A stretch of DNA of 30,006 nucleotides, taken from NCBI GenBank assembly GCA_002335385.1, contig DCVK01000032.1:16595-46600 (forward strand). Direction: 5' to 3'. The notes beneath the pieces were generated by a model. It was not told where the DNA came from. It saw only the letters and a list, made by a program, of their open reading frames with translations, and did no database searches. How positions within the stretch are numbered: the stretch's first letter is position 1; every line of letters begins with the position of its first letter. This stretch comes from Candidatus Aminicenantes bacterium UBA2190. Its GTDB lineage: Bacteria; Acidobacteriota; Aminicenantia; UBA2199. Position numbers and translations under genes: made by a program. Shown here piece after piece: positions 16,801 through 26,060 of this stretch.

Positions 16801-17027
16801 CCCTTCATTTGGAAACTCGATGAATGAATCGTGTCGGTGACAGTGTCAGAAAGAAAGTCAACGAACTATTGGCGGTCGTGATAGTGGCAGTGGCAGGAGC
16901 AAGCAGTCGATCGACCTTTCTCCTTTTCTCCTTCACTTTTCACATTTTATTTTTTTACTCATGTTCGATCGATGGCTGCAGCTGCAAGCCGCATGCCGTG
17001 CACTTTGCGGCGAACGATCTTCCCCTA
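16801..17027. other. Noncoding divergent intergenic region
   Basis: The gap between the divergent genes at 16668 and 17072 is 403 bp. This part holds a purine-leaning stretch (about 16860-16905, GTGATAGTGGCAGTGGCAGG), a GTCGATCGAC palindrome near 16908 and a pyrimidine run to about 16955. The purine, palindrome, pyrimidine layout recalls the element at 2202-2365, but I could not align arms. The plus-strand frame is open from an ATG at 16961 but looks noncoding before 17072. Confidence 0.4.
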
Positions 17028-17055
17028 TTGCCAATCAAGAGAAATACTTTACAAT
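17028..17055 (+). promoter_or_regulatory. Possible promoter of the membrane-protein gene
   Basis: TTGCCA (17028-17033), a 16-bp spacer and TACAAT (17050-17055) are present. The predicted start near 17062 falls at the Shine-Dalgarno, so the leader would be very short (about 10 nt). Confidence 0.35.
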
Positions 17056-17071
17056 ACTCGCAGGGGGACGC

Positions 17072-17587
17072 ATGAAAATGATCCTGCTGCTGATCATCGC
17101 CGTGCTGGTCGTCGCCCTGGTCTGGAGCTGGGCCGCGCCCGCCCGCCAGCAGGGCAAGGTCTCCAAGGGGCGGGTGGTCGCCCTGTCGGCCGTATCGGCC
17201 CTGTCGCCGGGGATCGCCCTGCTGAGCGTCGCCTATTACGCCCGGCGCAACCTCAACGCCAGGGGGGAGAGCGCCTGGTTCCTGAAGTGGCTTTGGCTAT
17301 TCTGGATCGTGGCCTTCATCGACGTCACGCTGGACAAGATCCCCGGGGCGGCGACCATCAACCATGTCGTCGAGTATCTTCTGATCTGGTTCGTGGCCTG
17401 GGCGGGAGCCACGGTGCTCAACTCCGACGTCTCCATGCTGCTGGGCGGACTGGCCGGCTCGGGAGTGCAGCTGACCCGCCAGGCCTACCACGCCGGGACC
17501 GACTACGCAACCCTGGGCGTCGGCGCGCCGGTCCGGAGCACGATCGAAGATGTCGCCACCTGGGTTTTCACCCGGATCCTTTTATAA
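17072..17587 (+). CDS. Small polytopic membrane protein, unknown function
   Basis: The start at 17072 is chosen because AGGGGGA (17062-17068) precedes it and the protein then opens with a membrane helix (MKMILLLIIAVLVVALVWSWA). The same frame is open from 16961, but that extension looks noncoding. The 171-aa product has about four hydrophobic segments: 3-21, about 35-55 (VVALSAVSALSPGIALLSVAYYA), about 70-90 (FLKWLWLFWIVAFIDVTL) and about 100-138 (VVEYLLIWFVAWAG, then MLLGGLAGSGV). The tail is polar. No family is recognised. It is convergent with the 2103-aa gene, with 87 bp between stops. A copy of its last 23 codons occurs at 24366-24437, so it has been part of a segmental duplication. Confidence 0.75.
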   Translation: MKMILLLIIAVLVVALVWSWAAPARQQGKVSKGRVVALSAVSALSPGIALLSVAYYARRNLNARGESAWFLKWLWLFWIVAFIDVTLDKIPGAATINHVVEYLLIWFVAWAGATVLNSDVSMLLGGLAGSGVQLTRQAYHAGTDYATLGVGAPVRSTIEDVATWVFTRILL

Positions 17588-17756
17588 TGCCCGCCGCAGG
17601 GCAGGAAGAGCGGCCGAGTTGTAAAGTGGTAAAGGGGTAGAGTGATAGAGTGGCAGATCCATTGGCTTTTTAAGCTATTCAGCCACCTCCGGCTCCGGCC
17701 CTGGCCAGCCTGACAGCCGCGCCAGCAGCCACCACGCGGCAGCACCCTGGTTGGCC
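17521..17756. repeat. Segmental duplication, copy A
   Basis: This matches 24371-24606 at a constant offset of 6850 with about 12 mismatches by eye (about 95% identity) and no gaps. It spans the last 22 codons of the membrane gene, the 87-bp gap (hairpin TGCCC-GCCGCA-GGGCA at 17588-17603 and a purine-rich tract at 17621-17655) and the C-terminal end of the 2103-aa protein. The conserved gap shows that the block moved as one unit rather than as separate genes. Confidence 0.9.
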
Positions 17757-19213
17757 AGGTTTCTTTGGCTCTGCATGCCCTGGCTCAGGCGGTTGGCCGG
17801 GTGGCGGACCGGCACTTCGTTCACCAGCTGCTGCTCGCCGCCCGACCAGCTCTCGATGTCGGCGGCGTCCAGCAGCGTGCCCTTGTTCCGCAGCACCGAC
17901 TCCCGCACCTGGCGGTTGAACTTGGCCAGGATATCGTTCGGCTCGTCCATGCCGACGGTGGCGCAGACCAGTTTTATGCCGGGCAGGCGGCCTGACAGTT
18001 CAGCGATCGCATTCAGGTAGCCGGAGGCATCGAGCTTGCCCGTCAAAAGCGCCTGTTCGTCGGGCCGGATCACCGCCACCGTGGCTTGGCTGTCCAATAT
18101 GGCCTTCTCCAGGCTCCAGCGCCACTCCTGCGGGTCGAGCGCCGCACCCTGCGGCAGCCAGCTGCCTTCGGTAAGCACAAGTCCCATCTCGTTGGCCGAT
18201 AGTGCCGGGGACAGCCTGGAGTCACGCTGGCCCAGCAGCCTCAGCCCCAGGGTGACCGGGTCGTTGCCCTGGGCGCTCAGCACCAGCAGCCTGTGCTGCT
18301 TCGCCTGTTCCAGCCACTCGGCGGGGATGACGTTCATGGCCGTGTGGTGATGGTCGACCACCAGAGCTTCGTTCTCGATCAGGGTCAGCGGGCCGTCGCT
18401 GAAGTCGTCCTGCGAGCTGTCCCCGGCCTGCAACCGGATCGAGTAGTTGATGCCGGCCGCGGCCGTGCCGTTGGCGTGGCTGCCCACGGTCCACATGTAA
18501 CTCCCCTGCGAGGCGGGAAGGTTGCCGACGATCTGTCCGATCTTGGCGGCTTTATTGTAAAGGGTCAGCCGTACCGTGCCCGTGTAGCCGTTGGCGTTCC
18601 AGGTGATGTTCTGCGTCGAGCCCAGTTCCCAGCTCTCGCCGCCGTTGGGCGATGTTATCTCCAGCTGCGCCGGGTCGATCAGGCCCAGCCGGTAGTCGCT
18701 GGGATCGACGATGGTGCCGTCGGTGCTGCGCAGGTACAGGCGGTAGTCGGAGCCCTCGGGCGCCATGCCGCTGTCGTAGGTCTGGCCCACGGTCCAGGAG
18801 TAGCTGCCTGCCGACGCCGGGACGTTGGCCACGATGTTGCCGAACCTGACGCCGTTCTTGAACAGCACCAGGCGCACCGTGCCCGTGTAGTTGACCGCGT
18901 TCCAGGTGATGGCCTTGGTGGTGCCCAGGGTCCAGTGCTCCCAGCCGTTGGGGCTGGTCAGCACAAGGGAGGGGGCCGATGCCGCCGTGAAATTCTGGCC
19001 GGTCTGGTCAGAAGTAATATTGGTGTAGGTGCGGTTGGCCGGAGTGAATGCATAACCGGCAAGTGCAGGCGTCACCGTCCCCGACCAGTCGTAGTCGACG
19101 CTGGCGGTGTAGAACCCCGCCGGGTTGGTAAGCGGGTTGCCGGGCAGGCCGCTCATGACCACGCCGGCCAGGGGCGCTTCCCCGCTGGTGATGGTGCCGG
19201 AGATGGTCAGGCT
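17675..19213 (-). repeat. Shared tail cassette, copy 3
   Basis: The final residues WPGPEPEVAE and 3' flank match the copy at 24525. LRNKGTLLDAADIESW and MNVIPAEWLEQAK match the copy at 28986. AGINYSIRLQAGDSSQ in domain B is private to this copy. Confidence 0.85.
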
Positions 19214-22200
19214 GCTCGGCGTGGTTACGATGCTGAACACAGCGTCGCTGCTGTCGTAAGGGCTGCCGCTGTGATCGAGTACCTGCACGTAGCAATTGGC
19301 CGACGGCGTGTCGGGGACGGTCCAGGGATGGCTGCCGTCGTTGGCCGTGTCGGCCACGACCGAGTGCAAGTTGCTGCCGCCATCATAGGAGTAAAGGATG
19401 TCCACATTGCCCACACCGCCGGTCGAGGTCCAGGTGATCTCATGCACGGTTCCCGCCATCCAACTTTCGCCGCCGTTGGGGGAGGTGACGGTAATGGCGG
19501 GCAACGACAACTGGGCGTTGATGCCGGCGACGTTCTGCCCGGCCGACACCGGCACGAGGTCCGCCAGTTCGAAGCTGGCCTTGTCGTTGTACCATTCGGA
19601 GACATAACCGGTCGTCCCGGCGTTGAAATATAGTTTGACGTTGCAGGTGGGGATCCAATAGACGGTGTATTGCCCATTCGTGTCGGTTACAACGCTAACG
19701 ATCGTCACATTGCCCTCGTCAACAGCCATCACGGTTACGTTGGCGATCGGAAGGCCGCTGACCGCATCGGTCACCTGGCCGGAGATCGTCCCGCCGTACT
19801 CCAGCTGGGCGTTGATGCTGGGCGTCTCCGAACCGATGGCGACGGCTACGGAGTCGGCCGCGCCCAGCCAGCGTTTGTCGTTGTACCATTCCACGGCATA
19901 AGAGGTATAGGCCGGGGGCCGAAAGCGGATCTTGTAGTCCCCGGAGAGGGTGATGCCGCCGATGCGGTACGTGCCGTCGGCCAGCGTGTATGTGCTTCCA
20001 ATTCGGGTCCCGCTGGAGTTATATGCCTGGGCGTAGGCGTACTGCAAAGGCTGGCCCTCGGGCCCGGTCACCGTGCCGGTGATCCAGCCGGCGTCGCCCA
20101 GCACGGCGTCGATCCCGGTCACCGCCCCGCCGGCCGTGGTGGTCAGCGTCTGGGCGCCGGCGAAGTTCGTGTCGTTGTACCATTCGTTGGCGTACTTGCC
20201 GCGGATGCTGGAATCGACCGTCGGGTAGTTGCACTCGAAAAGCAGTTTGTGATCGTCGGCCGTGTAGGCGAAGCGGTAGTCGCCGTTGCTGTCGGTGAGG
20301 ACGTAGCCGCGCACGTAGCTCCAGCTCCCGCTCGGGTCATAAAACATAACCCATACATGAGCGATGGGGCTGCTGTGGATATCGGTGACCCGGCCGCTGA
20401 CCGTGCCCAGGGGCAGGTCGCCGCTGAAAATGCCCAGCGTATAGTTATGGGGCGTCCCGAACCAGGCATTGCGGATGATGTACCAGCCGGCGGCCAGGTC
20501 GCTCAGGCAGAGCATTTCGCTGGTCGAGTCGCCGGCGGCGGCGACAAGAAGGTCCCCGGAGGCATTGTAAAGCTCAATATCCATGTCGCCGCCACTGGCT
20601 GGTGGCAGCGCCGCCCCCATGATTCCCACCTGCAGGTCTTTGCCCTCCTCCACGTACACCTTGAAATAATCCTCGTCGCGCAGGATCAAGCCATAATGCA
20701 TTCCCGGGACCATCTCCGTCGCCGCAGCCGGCGTGTCGTTCTCCTCGTAAAGGTCATCCTCTCTTATGGCAATTGTAAAAAAGGCATCGCTGACATCGTT
20801 CACCGCGGCATTGGCGGAATCGCTGACCCGCACCAGGCAGGTAGTGGAAGTGACATTCGGCAATACCCAGTCGCCGGAGTGGCCGTCGTTGTTGGTGCCC
20901 ACAAGGATCGGGAGCCAATTGGAACCGCCGTCGATGGAATAATCCAGGTTGACGTTGGGTATGGCGCCGGTCCAGGTCCAGTTGACGTCAACCATCGAAC
21001 CCGCCGTCCAGTTCTCCCCGCCATTGGGCGCGGTGACGGTGATGGACGGAGTGCCGGCGACCAGGATGGTGAACATCGAACTGCTCTGGCCGGTCGGGTT
21101 GTAGTCGAGGGCGTCGCCGACCCGCACCAGGCAGGTGCTGGAGGCAACATCGGGCAGGGTCCAGGCATAGACGCCGTCGTTCTCCGTGCCGGCGGCGATG
21201 GCGACCCAGCTCGTACCGCCATCAATCGAGTAGTCGATGTTGACGCTGGCGATGGTGCCGGTGGAAGTCCAGGTGATATTGTGGCCGGTCAGCGCCACCC
21301 AGTTCTCGCCGCCGTTGGGCGAGGTGACGGTGAGGGTGGGCAGGGCCAGCTGGGCGTTGATGCCGGAGGTTGTTCCGCCCTCGGTTACGGAGACGGTGGC
21401 GGCCGCGGCGAACGATGCCGCGTTGTTGTACCACTCGGGGATATACGCCAGGCCGGTGGTGTCGAAGAGGATCTTGTAGTCACCGGGCAGGACCCGGGCG
21501 AAGCTGAAGGCGCCGGTGCCGCTTGCCGACAGCGCTTGGGCGCGGACGTACGTGGCGTCCAGGGCCGAGTACAGGGTCACGCGCACGCTGGCGATCCCGG
21601 CGCCCAGGCCGTCGCTGACGGCGCCCGAGATCGTGCCGCCGCCGCCCAGCACGGCGTCGATGCCGTTCAGGGTGCCGCCGGGAGTGGTGGGCTGCACGTC
21701 GGCCGATCCCAGCGTCGGCTTGTCGTCGTAGAACTCGGAGGCGTAGCCGCTGCGGGAGAAGCGGACGCGGGCGCCCGCCGGCACGCAGTTGAGCGAGTAG
21801 TTGCCCGCTGCGTCGGTATACGCCAGTTCGTAGTTGAAGGTGTTGCCCCCGCCGTCGTAGGCGCGCACCTGCACGCTGGCCAGGTTGGCGGCGGCCAGGT
21901 TGGTCACGTGGCCGGTGACGATGGCGCCGGTCTCGAGGGGGATGTCGCCCAGGGCCAGGGTCTGGCCGGCGGCGAAGGTGAGCGTGTCGGCCGTGGCCGG
22001 GGTCTTCTTGTCGCTGTAGTACTCGGCGACCACGTTGGGCGAGGGGTAGGTGAAGTTGGCGGCGCAGATGTACTTGCCGGCGTTGTTGAACAGCAGCGTG
22101 TAGCTGCCGGGCAGGAAGGCCACGCAGAACGTGCCGTCGGTCCCGGAGGTCATGTAGGGCCGGGGTACGCTCCATTCGCTGGCGACGGGGTCCAGGAACA

Positions 22201-23986
22201 AGAACTCGTTGGCCACTCCCTCGCCGCTGCCGTTGAGCAGGCGGCCGGTGATGTAGCCGATGCCGAAGCCGGTGCCGGTCTCCAGGGTGACGGCGTAGCG
22301 TGCATAGTCGGAGGAGTCGGCGTACTCGGTCGTGCAGTAGCCGACATTGACATAATACCAGCCCGAGGCGACGTTGTGCAGGTAGAGCGTTTCGTTGTCG
22401 GACCTGCTAATGCTGACGCCCAGGACCCGCAGCGCGCCATCGAGCAGCTCGAAATCGAGATCGCTCGCCCATTCGGGGTAGGGAATCGGGTCAGGGTAGG
22501 GAGAAGTCACGCGCACGTTGACGCGCAGGTCCTGCCCGGCCGATTCGGCCGGCACGAAGAACTTGAACCATTCGGGGTTGCTGTTGGCGCCGCCGTCGAA
22601 AATCAGGTTTTCCGTCGTGCCGATGGGCAGGATCGCCGCCGAGCCCGGGTCGTCGTTCGGCTCCATGGCGTCGCTGAAGATGCTGAACATGGCATCGCTG
22701 GCGTCGAAGACCGCCGCGTTGGTGGCATCGCTCACCCGGACAAGGCACTGGGCCGAAACGGCGTAGGGGAGGGTCCAGGACTCGCTGCCGTCGTTGGCCG
22801 TGCCGGCGGCGACCGAAGTCCAATTGCCGCCGTTGTCTTCGGAATAGTCGATGTTGATGCCGGTGATGGCCCCGGTCGTCGTCCAGGTGATGTCCTGGCT
22901 TGTCCCCGTCACCCAGATCTCGCCGCCGTTGGGGGAGGTGACGGTGATGGTCGGGCCGGATGCGGGAAGGGTGGTCACGCTGAACGTATCGGAAACGCCG
23001 CCGATGGTCAGCGTCGCATCCGTGGTCGTGGAATGGCTTCCGGAGGAGGTTTGCCGCAACGTCACGGTGTCGCCGTAGATCACGGTGCCGCTGGCGCTCG
23101 TGTAGGAGCCGCCGTTGATGGCGTAGGAGCCGCCGCTGACGGAGATGGCTGCCGGGGTGTCGATGCCGTCCACCGTGACGGCGTTCGAGGTGACCTCCGT
23201 GTTCAGCGCCACGTCGGTCTGGTCGGTGAAAGCGAAGGGCTCGGGCGCGGCGTCCGTCCACGTCCTCTGGATGTTGGACACCCGCAGATCGTCGATCCTC
23301 GACGTCGCCCCGGCTGTCGTGCCGAGCAGCATCATTACCTGGCCGCCGTAGCCGGAGGCCGGCATCCCGGTGTTCGTGTCGCTCCCCACCAGTGCCCCGT
23401 TCATGTACAGCTTGGCCCCGGTGCCGCCCCAGGTTGCCGCCACATGGGTCCAGGCGTTGAGCGGCATCACTGTTGTCCCCGAGGTCATGCTGAAGGCGTT
23501 CCAGGCGGAGGAATAAAGCATGCCGGTCGCGTTCACGCCCATTCCAAACGTCCAGCCAAAGCAGGCCGTATAATATTGGCCTTGATCGACCAGGCTCATG
23601 CCGTTGATTCCGTAAGCGGTCAAGAAAAGCCAGAACTCGATCGTGCCATTGGCCTGGCTTAGGAGCTGCCCCCCGGGATAGACGAGATAGGTGCCCGATC
23701 CGGCGGGCTGGCCCGCGGGGGGGCTCAGGAAAAGAGCCTGGTCCAGGCCATACAGCCCGGGCGCATAGGAGTAGACGGGGGTGGCGGACGGCTTGGCGCT
23801 GCCGCAGGCCGCACCGTTTTCGGAAAAAGCCAGGATGCTGGCACTGGTGCTGCCGTCGAAGTGATCCAGCAGAATGGTGTTGGCATCCGGTACAAGCGGA
23901 CCCGCGAGCTTCTCCACCTCGCCTGACACCTGGGGCGCCAAGCCGAGAATCACCATCACGCACAGGATTGCCGAGAATCTTTTCAT
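17675..23986 (-). CDS. Giant secreted LamG/PPC/regulatory-like multidomain protein with SGNH-like tail (2103 aa)
   Basis: The start at 23986 gives a signal peptide (MKRFSAILCVMVILGLAPQVSG) behind GGGAGGG. An in-frame ATG at 24064, also with a good AAGGAG, would add 26 residues. Domains in order: LamG/concanavalin-like (35-245, DHFDGS, GTIEFWLFLTAYG, WTHVAATW, KLYMNGALVG); a linker; Kre9-type (347-436); PPC-like (441-575, MEPNDDPGSA); three carboxypeptidase-regulatory-like repeats (578-880); two Kre9-type (884-975, 981-1072); PPC-like (1078-1190); three more regulatory-like repeats (1194-1493); Kre9-type (1498-1587); Ig-like (1593-1670); domain A (1673-1770); domain B (1773-1868); SGNH-like tail (1872-2103). 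Each regulatory-like repeat ends in an aromatic word such as EWYNDK. This architecture suits binding of glycans or proteins outside the cell; the actual target is unknown. Confidence 0.9.
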   Translation of the reverse strand: MKRFSAILCVMVILGLAPQVSGEVEKLAGPLVPDANTILLDHFDGSTSASILAFSENGAACGSAKPSATPVYSYAPGLYGLDQALFLSPPAGQPAGSGTYLVYPGGQLLSQANGTIEFWLFLTAYGINGMSLVDQGQYYTACFGWTFGMGVNATGMLYSSAWNAFSMTSGTTVMPLNAWTHVAATWGGTGAKLYMNGALVGSDTNTGMPASGYGGQVMMLLGTTAGATSRIDDLRVSNIQRTWTDAAPEPFAFTDQTDVALNTEVTSNAVTVDGIDTPAAISVSGGSYAINGGSYTSASGTVIYGDTVTLRQTSSGSHSTTTDATLTIGGVSDTFSVTTLPASGPTITVTSPNGGEIWVTGTSQDITWTTTGAITGINIDYSEDNGGNWTSVAAGTANDGSESWTLPYAVSAQCLVRVSDATNAAVFDASDAMFSIFSDAMEPNDDPGSAAILPIGTTENLIFDGGANSNPEWFKFFVPAESAGQDLRVNVRVTSPYPDPIPYPEWASDLDFELLDGALRVLGVSISRSDNETLYLHNVASGWYYVNVGYCTTEYADSSDYARYAVTLETGTGFGIGYITGRLLNGSGEGVANEFLFLDPVASEWSVPRPYMTSGTDGTFCVAFLPGSYTLLFNNAGKYICAANFTYPSPNVVAEYYSDKKTPATADTLTFAAGQTLALGDIPLETGAIVTGHVTNLAAANLASVQVRAYDGGGNTFNYELAYTDAAGNYSLNCVPAGARVRFSRSGYASEFYDDKPTLGSADVQPTTPGGTLNGIDAVLGGGGTISGAVSDGLGAGIASVRVTLYSALDATYVRAQALSASGTGAFSFARVLPGDYKILFDTTGLAYIPEWYNNAASFAAAATVSVTEGGTTSGINAQLALPTLTVTSPNGGENWVALTGHNITWTSTGTIASVNIDYSIDGGTSWVAIAAGTENDGVYAWTLPDVASSTCLVRVGDALDYNPTGQSSSMFTILVAGTPSITVTAPNGGENWTAGSMVDVNWTWTGAIPNVNLDYSIDGGSNWLPILVGTNNDGHSGDWVLPNVTSTTCLVRVSDSANAAVNDVSDAFFTIAIREDDLYEENDTPAAATEMVPGMHYGLILRDEDYFKVYVEEGKDLQVGIMGAALPPASGGDMDIELYNASGDLLVAAAGDSTSEMLCLSDLAAGWYIIRNAWFGTPHNYTLGIFSGDLPLGTVSGRVTDIHSSPIAHVWVMFYDPSGSWSYVRGYVLTDSNGDYRFAYTADDHKLLFECNYPTVDSSIRGKYANEWYNDTNFAGAQTLTTTAGGAVTGIDAVLGDAGWITGTVTGPEGQPLQYAYAQAYNSSGTRIGSTYTLADGTYRIGGITLSGDYKIRFRPPAYTSYAVEWYNDKRWLGAADSVAVAIGSETPSINAQLEYGGTISGQVTDAVSGLPIANVTVMAVDEGNVTIVSVVTDTNGQYTVYWIPTCNVKLYFNAGTTGYVSEWYNDKASFELADLVPVSAGQNVAGINAQLSLPAITVTSPNGGESWMAGTVHEITWTSTGGVGNVDILYSYDGGSNLHSVVADTANDGSHPWTVPDTPSANCYVQVLDHSGSPYDSSDAVFSIVTTPSSLTISGTITSGEAPLAGVVMSGLPGNPLTNPAGFYTASVDYDWSGTVTPALAGYAFTPANRTYTNITSDQTGQNFTAASAPSLVLTSPNGWEHWTLGTTKAITWNAVNYTGTVRLVLFKNGVRFGNIVANVPASAGSYSWTVGQTYDSGMAPEGSDYRLYLRSTDGTIVDPSDYRLGLIDPAQLEITSPNGGESWELGSTQNITWNANGYTGTVRLTLYNKAAKIGQIVGNLPASQGSYMWTVGSHANGTAAAGINYSIRLQAGDSSQDDFSDGPLTLIENEALVVDHHHTAMNVIPAEWLEQAKQHRLLVLSAQGNDPVTLGLRLLGQRDSRLSPALSANEMGLVLTEGSWLPQGAALDPQEWRWSLEKAILDSQATVAVIRPDEQALLTGKLDASGYLNAIAELSGRLPGIKLVCATVGMDEPNDILAKFNRQVRESVLRNKGTLLDAADIESWSGGEQQLVNEVPVRHPANRLSQGMQSQRNLANQGAAAWWLLARLSGWPGPEPEVAE

Positions 23987-24370
23987 GTTTCCCTCCCTGG
24001 GATGAAGCCGATATGATAATTTGCGCTTGGTTTGTTTCTGGAAGAGCAAATTTATGTGTTTCATTTTTTCTCCTTCTCTGGGCCCCGAATCCCGAGAAAA
24101 ACTGAAACATCCATTTGCCCGACAAATGGGGGATCTATATTTGATGCTTATGCATGAATGTGTCTATGGTAAACCTAATAATCATATTTGCAATACAGCA
24201 TGGCAAAAATCCGAATCAGGTTATTCCTGATGGCCCGCAACTGGGGGCGGCAGGCGATTTTCGACTTATTTGCCCGCGGGTGAAATTTAAATTCGCGTTC
24301 TGCCGCGATGGCGTCGCCGGCTTCGCGGGCTGAAAAACGCGGATTCGTCCCCTCGCGATGCCCTCCTGAT
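23987..24370. other. AT-richer noncoding leader region
   Basis: Together with the duplicated block that follows, this is the 538-bp gap between the large genes. Positions 24000-24230 are clearly AT-richer than the surroundings and hold the likely transcription start of the 2103-aa gene. TTGCCA (minus strand, about 24198-24203) with GATTAT 17 bp on is a weak promoter candidate. A second ribosome site AAGGAG (24070-24075) precedes the upstream in-frame ATG at 24064. From 24240 to 24370 I see no gene, only short GC-rich stretches. Confidence 0.4.
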
Positions 24371-24437
24371 CGGCGCGCCGGTCAGGAGCACGACAAAAGA
24401 TGTCGCCACCTGGGTTTTCACCCGGATCCTTTTATAG
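24366..24437 (+). pseudogene. 3' fragment of the membrane-protein gene
   Basis: Reading CTG at 24366 gives LIGAPVRSTTKDVATWVFTRILL and a stop at 24437. The intact gene ends VGAPVRSTIEDVATWVFTRILL. The fragment has no start or ribosome site, and similarity stops abruptly at about 24370, so only the end of the gene was copied. Confidence 0.8.
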
Positions 24438-24606
24438 TGCCCGCCGCAGGGCAGGAAGAGCGGCCGAGTTGTAAAGTGGTAAAGGGGTAGAGTGATAGAG
24501 TGGCAGAGCCATTGGCTTTTTAAGCTATTCAGCCATCTCCGGCTCCGGCCCTGGCCAACCTGACAGCCGCGCCAGCAGCCACCACATGGCAACACCCTGG
24601 TCGGCC
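24371..24606. repeat. Segmental duplication, copy B
   Basis: This is the partner of 17521-17756. Past about 24606 the match switches: GGTTTCCTTGACTCTGCATG and what follows agree with 13774 onward rather than with 17756 onward, which marks a recombination junction inside the tail cassette. Confidence 0.9.
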
Positions 24607-26060
24607 AGGTTTCCTTGACTCTGCATGCCCTGGCTCATGCGGTTGGCCGGGTGGCGGACCGGCACTTCCTTCACCAGCTTCTGCTCGCCTCCCGACCAGC
24701 TCTCGATGTCGGCAACGTCGAGCAGGATCCCCCTGTTCCGCAGCACCGACTCGCGCACCTGGCGGTTGAACTTGGCCAGGATATCGTTCGGCTCGTCCAT
24801 GCCAACGGTGGCGCAGACCAGTTTTATGCCGGGCAGGCGGTTAGCCAGCTCGCTCATCACCTGGAGATAGCTCTCGGCGTTCAGCTTGCCAGCGAGAAGC
24901 GCTTGCTCGTCCGGCCTGGCGATGGCCACCGTCGCCTGGCTTTCCAGGATGGCCTTTTCGATCGCCCACTGCCACTCCTGGAGGTCTAAAGCGGCTCCCT
25001 GAGGCAGCCAGCTGCCTTCATTGAGCGCAAGGCCCAGGCTGTTGGAGCTACCTGCGGTCGCCAGCCGGGAGTCCCTGTCGCCCAACAGCCTCAGGCCTAA
25101 CGTCATGGCGTCATTGCCGCCGGCGCTCAATACCAAAAGTGTCTCCCTGGAGGCCTGGTCCAGCCACTGCGACGGGATGGTGCTCAATGTCGTATGCTGG
25201 TGATCGACGATCAGGGCATCGTTTTCAACAAGGGTCAGCGGGCCGTCGCTGTAGTCGTCCTGCGAGCCGTCGCCGGCCAATACACGGATGGAATACAGCA
25301 TGCCCGCCGGCGCCACCCCCGCCTGGTGCGTGCCAACCGTCCAGGCGTAGCTGCCCTGGTCGGCCGGCAGGCTGCCCACGATCTGCCCGATCTTGGCCGC
25401 CTTCTGGAACAGGATCAGCCGCACCGTGCCCGCGTAGCCGTTGGCATTCCAGGTGATGTTCTGCGTCGTGCCCAGTTCCCAGTTCTCGCCGCCGTTGGGC
25501 GAGGTCAGCTGCAACTGCGCCGGGTCGATCAGACCCAGCCGGTAGTCGCTGGGATCGATAATGGTGCCGTCGGTGCTGCGCAGGTACAGGCGGTAGTCGG
25601 AGCCCTCGGGCGCCATGCCGCTGTCGTAGGTCTGGCCCACGGTCCAGGAGTAGCTGCCTGCCGACGCCGGGACGTTGGCCACGATGTTGCCGAACCTGAC
25701 GCCGTTCTTGAACAGCACCAGGCGCACCGTGCCGGTGTAGTTGATCGCGTTCCAGGTGATGGTCTTGGTGGAGCCAAGAGTCCAGTGCTCCCAGCCGTTG
25801 GGAGCGGTCAGCTGGAGGGCGGGAGCCAGGACGGCCGAGTAGTCCTGGTCGGTCTGGTCGCTGGTGACATTGCTGTAGGAGCGGCTGGCCGGGGTAAACA
25901 GGTATCCGGCCAAGGTCGGTGTAACGGTCCCCGACCAGTCGTAATCGACCGCTGAAGTATAAAAACCGGAGCCATCGGTAACCGGGTTGCCCGGCAAACC
26001 GCTCATCACCACGCTGGAAAGAGGCGAGGAGTTGAACAGGACGGTGCCGGAGACGATCAG
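24525..26060 (-). repeat. Shared tail cassette, copy 4 (mosaic)
   Basis: Successive blocks match different genes: up to about 24606 the copy at 17675, from there to 24803 the copy at 13690, and about 24804-24840 (CAGACCAGTTTTATGCCGGG) the copy at 17675 again. The SGNH-like part from LIVDHQHTTLSTIPSQW to LALNEGSW is more divergent than the other three. Confidence 0.85.

Noticed and set aside
19670..23662. 1330-codon open frame on the plus strand opposite the 2103-aa gene
   Set aside because: It is antisense to a gene with a signal peptide and clear domains. The translation is a low-complexity G/A/V/R/D mix, as expected from GC-rich repeat DNA read backwards.
24308..24490. 60-codon plus-strand frame over the duplication
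   Set aside because: It reads the copied membrane-gene end out of frame. The correct frame gives the recognisable C-terminal fragment.
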